Assembly (NCBI GenBank): GCA_964019165.1 | Contig: OZ025271.1 | Location: 15,505,782-15,569,781 of the forward strand | Direction of reading: 5' to 3' | DNA from: Mastigias papua | Taxonomy: Eukaryota; Cnidaria; Scyphozoa; Rhizostomeae; Mastigiidae | Length of the DNA stretch: 64,000 bases | Shown here: positions 55,731 through 64,000 of the stretch, in pieces | Numbering within the stretch: the first letter of the stretch is position 1 | How the letters are laid out: each line of letters begins with the position of its first letter | The notes under the pieces: model-generated | Database searches by the model: none | Seen by the model: only the letters and a program-made list of their open reading frames with translations | Told to the model about the DNA's origin: nothing | Made by a program: the position numbers and the translations under genes

Positions 55731-56728
55731 ACCTTTCAGATTTTCTCCTAAGAAACATTCCAACAATATTGATGAAAAGGTTACTGCACCACCGTAAGAC
55801 ATTTTCACTCATTCTGATCAGGAGTCTTACACAATGCCTAGTTCTAGAAAGTCACTTAGTTGCCGAATAAGCACGCCCCCCCTGTTTATTTATTCCGTCC
55901 TTTTTGGCCCAGTCATCCGGGACTTTATCAGGGGCTCTTGTTTATTAATTTTAGAAGTCTGTCTTCTTGGCCTACTTGCAATAACACTTAAGGATACAAT
56001 GCTTCGGTGTCAATTTTTATAGAAATCTAAAATTTTTCGGCACAGGGCATTTCCAAACAAAACATTATGGTCTGTTGTATTTTGAGTGTAACTACTTGAT
56101 CTGATTCTTTATAACAGACATTAGGGGACTGAAACACAATATGTGATTTTTTGTACACGAATATAGCGAGTATTCAAACCCTCAATACACGATGAATCCA
56201 ACAACTGACTACGAACATGATTAACGGTATGTAATTAACAATATATAACACAGCGGTATCTCTAGGCACAATGACCACAGGGTGTCCATATTTTCAACAT
56301 GGTCAACATTCGCATTTATGTGCTCATAGTATTCGTAGAGAGCTTACACTTGTGAGAAAATTTCACAAAATGGCCACAAAGATGAGGAAAAACTTCGTGA
56401 CCACACCATATACACACATTGGTATAGAGTAGGCAGCACACATTTCACGTTCGCAACGTTAGCTTTTTCCATGCTGATGGAACAACCCCGTGCTAACCGA
56501 TGGCTCCGCCATTTTGTTTTGTATCTTTCAAAGTCCATAAGTGCGTTGTTCGAGTTGTTCGAGTCGAATTATCGAATATCAAGCAGTTGCTTTTGTTCTG
56601 TTGTGTATGTTTTGTCTCTTCGAGTCTTCTTGTTCTGTATTGGTTTTACGAACATCAAAAACAACAAGCACAAAGTGTACTCATTTAAAAGTTGTTCAGT
56701 GAACCGAAGCAACTGAGGGGCTTCAGTG
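55731..56728. other. Unannotated stretch downstream of gene C
   Basis: No exon, RNA or repeat family recognised. Confidence 0.4.
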
Positions 56729-56882
56729 CAGGGACGTGGGAACCAGGGGGCCAGAGGGGCAATGCCCCCACTTTCTAGCAAACTATGCAAAAGTGCCCCT
56801 TTGAATCCCAAAATGGGTTTGGTAATGTGCCCCTTTTAGCACTTGGCCCCCCCCCACTTTTTAGATGCTTCCTACATCCCTG
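56729..56882. mobile_element. hAT-like MITE, second copy of the 5663 family
   Basis: CAGGGACGTGGGAACC ... CTTCCTACATCCCTG, flanked by CTTCAGTG and TTTCAGTG (7 of 8). Interior shares ATGCAAAAGTGCCCCTTTGA with the other copy. Confidence 0.82.
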
Positions 56883-56951
56883 TTTCAGTGATTTTGCCAG
56901 CAACTACTGGGGAAAGCATTGGGCCTACTGAGGTTTGTTCCCCAGTAGTTC

Positions 56952-57148
<197 letters not shown>

Positions 57149-58027
57149 ATGTTCATACTATGTTAAAAATGCCTCGTTTTTACATGCTCTAGCGGAATGT
57201 CGTGGATGTAATAAATCCTCTACTTCCAGTATCAGCTTCCGATTTGAGTGGGAAAAAATTCCTAATTGCCCACTCAGTTCTAATTGATTGATTGATTGCT
57301 GCTGTTCGCGGCATCGATTGGCTATTCCAGAACAATGCTGATTCATGCTCGTGGTTCACGATTGCCAGATTCAACCAATAACTGGGTTGCCATGCTGATT
57401 TCTTGGGTTTTTTTAGCTTACTCCGAAGATTATCTGGAGAAAAGGCATTCACATCATGCTCGCTGCTTTTCATTATTCGTCCCGAATTCTTTGTCATATG
57501 ATCTCGCGTTAGCCTTTGCTAATAAGCACAGTTATTTTATAAGGAACCGTTTCATGAGGAACCTAAATTTAGGCTAAATAATTCGGGTGTTACAATAACA
57601 AGAAATATATTACAGATATATGCCAGGAACTTATAAGAAGTGCCATTATTTTTAACAACTGAAGGTCCCTAAGTTTCTGAGCTATCGGTTTATGTCCGAT
57701 TCGACCGACCGATCAGACTGCCCCAGCACAAGCATTATCTTATCTGGCTCGTGAGGGATATTTTTGATCTACTAATTACAAAATGCTCATTCACTTTTCA
57801 AGTGCACATGGTCTTGGGTGTGATTAAGCCATCGTTTGTGGCCTATAATCATGAAATCAAATTTTTCTTACAATTCATTTTGACTCATTCATTCTGGAAT
57901 ATTTTTGCTTGCTCGATTGCAAATCAGGAATTTTGAAGGAACTGTCTAGGCTGAAATGAGAAACGCACGCATTTGTTTAGAATACACGGTCTACTGCAGC
58001 ACACCGTCAAAAATACGCTTTGACATA
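57149..58027. other. Unannotated stretch
   Basis: No coding exon or repeat recognised. Confidence 0.4.
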
Positions 58028-58368
58028 CACGTTTTTTTTATAAGAAAAAAGTTTATAAGAAAATGAGGCTCAAATGGCCAAAATCTTAAGAAAATCCTAA
58101 GAAAATCACAAGGCTCGAGTTCAAGAAAATGCTAAGAAATTACAGTTCATCTTCTTTACATGCCAGAAATTGATATTGGCTCATTTTTGCGATCTCTCGT
58201 ACAAAGATCGAGACTTATGGTGGCCCAACAAATACAGAATAGCCTGTTTCAGCCAGTTCTTTCCTGCAGAAGTTAAGAAAATCTTAAGAAAATCTCAGCC
58301 TCAAATTCGGGAAAAGTTAAGAAAACTGAGCCTCAGGAAAAAAGTGTTTTTCTTATAAAAAAAACGTG
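58028..58368. mobile_element. Mariner-like MITE, TIR CACGTTTTTTTTATAAG
   Basis: TA|CACGTTTTTTTTATAAGAA ... TTCTTATAAAAAAAACGTG|TA. The interior repeats AAGAAAATCTTAAGAAAATC in both orientations. Confidence 0.78.
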
Positions 58369-58652
58369 TATTCATTTTGACAATATTTACTCTTTAGAAT
58401 CTTTAGAGTCTTTACAAATTAATTCTATACTATCAATGTCCTCTAATGACGTAAAATCAGAGCCTCCAATTTTGGTGCAGCTGATTGAACTTTATTGAAC
58501 ATTTTATCGCAAATCTCCAATACATAAGCCGTTCTATTATTTCATGGAGAAGGAATAGGACAAGAGGCTTTGAGCTTCGTTTTGGTACAAAATTAAGAGC
58601 TGCAGCCTCAACTCGGTTTTAAGTTCCCTTATAAAAGCATATATCTGCTCTG

Positions 58653-59170
58653 TAGAGCAGTCCATTCCACACCCCGCGGGTTAACTGTGGTCCGCAGTTT
58701 AGGTTTTATTGGCCCGCAGCTAGGTTTTTATAGTGCATTTCAAATTATATGCTTAAACTCCTTCCTTATTTGAGTATTTTTCAGAAATCACTCATCAAAA
58801 AAAGAAGAAGTGAAAACATTGTATTAAATTGTATTTTGGTACTTTCGTACCTTAAGTATGTTAAGTAAAACCATATTTTTACACATATAAATACTTACAT
58901 TAGTTCACTAGTTCATTAGTTCATTTGCAAAAAGCACCTGTGAACTGAAATACATTGTATTAAAATTTTTCTGTTACATTATAAAAGTAATTCGACACCC
59001 CCACCCTTTATATTTGACCCCCTATTTGTGATAAAATTGGCACATACCCACCCGTATCCCTACCGTTACGTACTTTTTGGAATCATCCCCCTTTAGCAAT
59101 GCACGTTATATATGTCGTATGTGGCCCGGCGGCTCATCACCCTGACAAATTTGGACACCTCCTGCTCTGA
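58653..59170. mobile_element. Possible hAT-like non-autonomous element
   Basis: Starts TAGAGCAGTCCATTCC and ends GGACACCTCCTGCTCTGA, partly inverse. GTGGTCCGCAG and GTGGCCCGGCGG near the ends recall hAT elements. No clear 8-bp duplication. Confidence 0.4.
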
Positions 59171-62150
59171 AGAATCTCCCATCGTGTTCTAATTTCTCCA
59201 GAGACAATGCATTATAGGGGCCATTCAAAAATTACATAGTGCCTGGTAGGGATAGGGAGCATGGTCATTTGTGTTGCGAACTGTTATGCAACTTTAGGGG
59301 GGCTGGGTGTCATAGCTCTCTTGCTATGTAACTGAGATTTTTTAAAATATATCTTTTCTTGCAATTACATCTAGGTTGAGCTGCTTGTGTATATATGTGT
59401 ACTCCACTTTTCTGAAACATTTTTTTGACTTTTGCACATATCCTTCAAATGCCAGTTGCGTCTCTTCGGGATGTTTCTATAACTTCAGAATGTTTCTTTC
59501 ATCTACAAATCACTCAGGTCATGGCTATTTCAAAGCATGGCAGCTTTTAGTACCTTAGAAAATTACCTGCAATGTGTTAATGAAAATATATTGATGTGTG
59601 ATGCATTTTTAAGGCTATTATGCTTCAAATTGACCTGTCGGCGCATAGCCATTTTCTGTAACCAAAAAGCGTGGTGTATCGTTTTGGTTGTAGCGAACGA
59701 CCACAAAGGCACACTGTGGCTATCATAAACTGTGAGTATATATTGGCAGAGATATGCTAATCGTATTGACCAATGAATATCAACCTCGATTCCACCTCAC
59801 TTGGAAAGGTATAACTGTATCGGTTATACCTAGCTGTAAGGAAATTTCATTTCATTTCATTTCTAATACATGTTTAACCCTTCAGATCATAAATCTGTTT
59901 AACCGGTGGCCATGCTTAAACTTTATCTTTCAGTTTACAAATACACTAATCCAATAATTATCAAAAAGATCAACTAAAAATATCACCAAAAGTAACAAAC
60001 ATGCCAATTCAATAGTACAAAGCAACCATGGTCTTTGGCATCGTCTTTAAGCAATGGAAAGGTATTATCTGTTCTACAGTCATTTGGCACAGTGGCGGAC
60101 ATCCAGTGGAAGGGGGGGGAGGGGTCATTCTATCGATTAGCGATTGTGTTCAACCTGAATGTCACCAAGTGTTAACTGACAATATGAACTGTACACGACA
60201 CTAGTTTACTTGATCTGCCAACCAACGAAGCCATATGTCTACCACTGCCCCTTCAGACAATAGTTTTGTCTTGGAGTACTTAGTTTCTTGGCTTTTCTCA
60301 GTGAAAGTCAATTGCAATTTGCACCTGGTTTCATTATGTCTATGATATTCCAGGGCAATTCACTCCCATGAAAATGGTACTGTTGCCGGGCAGAATGGCA
60401 TTTCTCTTGATTTTTCAGTCAATCAAACATCGTGTTGATGTTGCAGTTGTGCATTGCTCGATGCCACATTGTGATCTCTATGTATTTATGTGTGTTGTGT
60501 TTTGTTGTTGTTGTGTTGTGTTGTGTGAGTGTATGTGTCTGAGTGTGCTTTTGTTTGTCTGACTATGTGTGCGTTTGTGTTTGTGTTTGTGTTTTCTGAA
60601 CTTACGTGCTTTGCAACTTACTATCTGACTTACTTTGTTTAAGGAATGTGACCCCAGGACACTCTTCTAGCATCGCAATCTACTGGCTTCATCAATTAAA
60701 TATATATATCTTCCCGTTTTCGTGCCTAACGGCCCATTAGAAGCCATCATAGATCTCAGAAAGGCCACAAATACTTTCTATTGCTGATCAGTGGAATCGT
60801 TATAATCAAGTAACGCTTTAATTAGCATCCCATTATATTGTTTCAGATTAATGACGAACTAGTCCCAAAACGTTTCTTCCTTCTCCTACAGTTTACATCG
60901 GGGTGTGTGTAATTTCCGATCAGCGGAAAAACTATTGAAAACAGTGCAAGGGCGGGGATGGATGTACGCGAATAATTAATTAGTCTGTACATGGATCCTG
61001 AATAGGTCTTCTGAGATAAGCTGTATATTGGGAATGCTTAGCCCTGCCTTGCATCAGAAATCGTGCCCGTGTGCACAGACTGCACAAATAGTTACATCAA
61101 ACATGAGCTATTCGGCCTTGAATCCTGTTATTTTTCCTACGTGGTAGCTCATGCTGTTTTGTTTTGTATTTGATGTACTCTTAATTTTGTCAAACTCTAG
61201 CTGTTAAAATAGATGTTGCTGCTATTCACATTTCATGTTTTATTGTGGTAAAAAAGACTGCAAATATTCCAGGCATATGAAAAGCCCGTGTTGTGGTGTT
61301 TGATGCCATCTTTGGATTATTTCATTTCATTTCATTTCATAACATTTCATTTCATAGCATTTTTCATACCCTACTAAAGCTACTTATTTATCAACTTTTG
61401 CCCATTACTTTCACTTAAAGAAAGTTCTTTCACTAAATAACTGGTATCGTTAATAAAATGGATTACTTGAGGTGGCCGCAAAATAGCACAACAAACTTGA
61501 TTTTCCTCCACTCTCCTCAGCATCACAAGTATTTAATGATATAGTTTACATTCTAGCTTAGTCTTCTATAGAACAAAAATCCGATTGAAGTTGAATATTT
61601 TTTATCGGGATTCTTAGTTTTAGTCAGTGGCATAACCGACATGGTTTGAAGTTAGAGCAACTCCTCAGGGGTCCAAGGTTTTTGAGGCCCCAAAGGGGCT
61701 CCGCGGTGGCTTTCAAGAGGCAGTTTTACTGTTATTGGTTTGAAGCGACGTTTAATAAACCGATATTCCTCGTTTTTTTGTAGGCCACGTATTGCTTCTT
61801 TTCTCCCTTATTGCTTCTTCCCGTAACATAAAAAATAATCCTTATTCTTTACTTTGTCTAGATTTGTGAAGAAATGTCTAGCTTAGAAAGGCCCCAACAA
61901 TGCAGAAAGCAATTGCAAAAACTTTTCGCCTACTCATTTTTTATAGCAGTGAACTTTGATGAAAATTCTTTGCGTGAGATGGTCAAAATAGTATTCTTGA
62001 GTTACCAATGCTTTGCTAAGCCATTGGAATATCTTCATTTTTTCCTATTGCTTCCTTGATAATCTGCTTCTGGATCATAGTGAAAAGCTATAAAGCTCCA
62101 TTCAACAGAGGATTTATTGTATTCACTTGATTCAATGGAATTGTCACCTT
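59171..62150. other. Mostly unannotated stretch with short simple repeats
   Basis: GT/GTT-rich segment at about 60490-60595 and (ATTTC)n at about 61318-61350. No exon recognised. Confidence 0.4.
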
Positions 62151-62175
62151 GGGTAGAAAAGGGTACAGGTGAGCT

Positions 62176-62470
62176 CCATATACGATTCCATACGTTGGGG
62201 GAGTGCCCGTTAGAGAGGAAACTTATCCTGAGTCTCTGGCATAGTGAGGTAGGGTGGCCAGTTCCTTTCCTCGCCGCCTTTAAGGTAGGTCACTCCTCGA
62301 AAATTTGAGACTTTTGGCTAGATTTTGATTTTCGGTTTTGGCATGATTTGACACCCTATATTATCCTTCTTTAACTTCCCCAGTGTTGCCACCAGGTACC
62401 GATTTGCTGCTGGGTGGACAGTGAGCGAGCATCCCAACTATGGTACGAGGGCTCGTCTCGAACCATCGAA
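62176..62470. repeat. Dispersed repeat, copy 2, with trailing CTGGGTGGACAGTGAG block
   Basis: First 110 bp match 36450-36560. The adjoining CCAGGTACCGATTTGCTGCT, GGGTGGACAGTGAGCGAGC and GTCTCGAACCATCG resemble the ends of invertebrate dispersed retroelements. Confidence 0.5.
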
Positions 62471-63366
62471 GTTTTGCTCAGCAGTCAATGTCGGTTTAAT
62501 AAAGGTGGCCACATGTATTGCTGATTTGACCCCACTACAAATGCACGGCTGTCTCTCTCGTCATTTTGGTTCTGGGCCTATTACGAAATTCAATTGCGTT
62601 ACGGACGGACAATCGATACTTTGAAGGCCAGACAAAATGAACCAAGGATTGTTTCAAACTGAGCTTTCTCTCCATTTTCCTCCTTGGTTAGGAGTACAGA
62701 AAACATTAATTTGAGGATTGTTAGGTGTAAAAGGCAAAAATCAGCAAACAAATAAAGTCTGTTACGGACTGACATAGATCAACAGATTTCATACTAGCCC
62801 TTTCCCCAATCTTTCATTCAAATTTCATGCTGCTGGCTCAATTTCTCATAAAGGGAAACGTTGGGAAACCACTGTGATGAATTCTCATATGAATTGGTAC
62901 TAACTTCAAAGCGTCTTTTTTACATTTTTACAAGGCGTAAAACTCCTATCAACAAAGGCTTGACTTTTCTTTGACAGTATCACTCTTTTGCATGCTAAAC
63001 AGCCCCTACTCAATCGGGATCCATAAGGTTTCCCATGAAGCATTGCCAATTAGCAAAATTTCCGCAAGAGCAGTGATCCCGTCAGTTCCAATATCCCACA
63101 GTGTGCTGCCATAAAGCTGCATAATTGTGTCCTCAAAGAGCATTTTCTTCCCCTAATGTTTTCCTTCATGCCCACGTTATGTTCCTGATGTCAATGCTGC
63201 AAGGCCTTAACTGGCTAAAATCTATTTTTATTGCCCTTGAAACAACTATGATTCAGGCTGTACCAGGCGTTGTTGCCAGGACATAGAAATTTTCGTTACT
63301 ATCATAAAAAGTGACAATGCCATTATTTATAGCGTTTATCGAGTCCTTAATGGACTTTCCAAGATG
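62471..63366. other. Upstream region of gene D
   Basis: No exon recognised. TTTCTCTCCATTTTCCTCC at about 62667 weakly recalls the polypyrimidine modules upstream of genes A and C. Confidence 0.35.
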
Positions 63367-63374
63367 GATAAAAG
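63367..63374 (+). promoter_or_regulatory. TATA-like box of gene D
   Basis: GATAAAAG about 50 bp before the ATG, the same spacing as the TATA box of gene A. Confidence 0.55.
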
Positions 63375-63419
63375 GGCGTTCGTAGCTAGAGGGATAACAT
63401 TCTAGCCGACAACACCAAT

Positions 63420-63483
63420 ATGGCGTGGTCGAAGGTACTCTTGCTTTTAGCTGTTCTGCCTTTCATTTTTGCCGAGGATGAAG
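63420..63483 (+). CDS. Gene D exon 1: signal peptide
   Basis: MAWSKVLLLLAVLPFIFA followed by EDE-(G). Close to gene C in the A-V-L-P-x-I-F-A stretch. Confidence 0.85.
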
Positions 63484-64000
63484 GTAAGATGTTAGCTTTT
63501 TCAACGATTTTTTTTCATATACTTTACCTTAGCCATTTTTTGCGTTGGGCTCTTAACTAATGACCAGTTGAACAGTTTGTACCTCATTAAAATCTGGAGG
63601 GAGCTTTTATTCTTCAGATATGCCATTCATTCATTTCAAAGGTGGAAGTATAACCTGTGACCTTTGATTTCTAGTTCTAAATGTTACCACACAAGTAAAA
63701 CTCGGCTGTTTTCCGTGCACATTACTTTGGATTCTCCATTACCATTTGATGACTTATGTAGCATCACCTATTCAACGTATTATTAGCTTCCTTCTGCTCT
63801 TTACATTACTAGATCTCTGGCTTTGACTTTTATAAGCTTTGACCTTTAACCTACGACCTCGTTTCATCTTCTATATCAGCGAAAGTGCATTTACTCTTGT
63901 GTTAGACAAATTCACTTACTATTAATCAATTTTCTTACCATTTTTGTAACATACTTCTGGATGTTTGTGTTTCAGCCTCAAATGAAAAACGATCGGCTGG
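63420..64000 (+). CDS. Fourth member of the secreted Arg-rich family (D), 3'-partial
   Basis: Exon 1 (63420-63483) encodes MAWSKVLLLLAVLPFIFA then EDE, again 64 nt with phase 1 donor GTAAGA. Exon 2 begins at 63976 (acceptor GTTTCAG) and reads A-SNEKRSAG to the window edge, including a KR dibasic site just after the acidic prosegment. The expected large repeat exon would lie to the right. Assignment rests on signal peptide, exon size, phase and promoter layout. Confidence 0.75.
63976..64000 (+). CDS. Gene D exon 2, cut by the window edge
   Basis: Reads (G)CC TCA AAT GAA AAA CGA TCG GCT GG: A-S-N-E-K-R-S-A-G, in frame with exon 1. Confidence 0.65.

Overview
This is a window of animal genomic DNA: intron-rich, AT-rich and crowded with (TA)n, (GT)n, (TCAG)n, (GAAT)n and (TATTC)n microsatellites, non-autonomous DNA transposons, SINEs and retroelement fragments. 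The gene families fit an invertebrate metazoan. A cnidarian or another early-branching marine animal is plausible, but the sequence alone does not fix the taxon. All genes recognised are on the + strand and all introns used here are GT-AG.

Positions 1-26777 hold nearly all of one gene for a CED-1/Draper/MEGF10-type engulfment receptor. I reconstructed 21 coding exons (837-26777) that stay in one open frame for 3,226 nt: the end of an EMI domain, about 16 EGF-like repeats, one transmembrane helix (exon 18), and a cytoplasmic tail with NPxY motifs, a canonical ITAM (Y-A-N-L-x7-Y-S-R-L) and further YxxL motifs. The last exon encodes LYAQVDKS. The 5' exons (signal peptide, start of EMI) lie off the left edge. 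Introns carry a 186-bp satellite, 41-bp and 39-bp tandem repeats, MITEs and SINEs.

Positions 32848-64000 hold a family of secreted, extremely arginine-rich repeat proteins that I do not recognise. Three separate first exons (32894, 43072, 63420) each encode a MAW-type signal peptide in a 64-nt exon ending in phase 1. Downstream are large repeat exons: 34519-35179 and 38078-39011, which appear to share one set of 5' exons, and 50956-55123, a single 4.2-kb exon giving a predicted protein of about 1,441 aa. Its 19- and 25-residue units are arranged in a higher-order repeat. The fourth gene, at the right edge, is cut off after the start of exon 2.

The large second intron of the long gene (44041-49596) contains three successive near-perfect inverted dimers (about 1.04, 0.21 and 0.6 kb), each with its 3' ends pointing outward into (TA)n. 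The first carries the GIY-YIG endonuclease end of a Penelope-like retroelement with a hammerhead ribozyme motif. The second is a short hammerhead-motif element. The third joins a tRNA-like promoter to a hammerhead-like motif. Together they suggest that a Penelope-like machinery mobilises small ribozyme-bearing elements into (TA)n tracts. Degraded RT-linked and LINE fragments, hAT-, mariner- and PIF/Harbinger-like MITEs and a 5S-rRNA-derived SINE fill much of the remainder.
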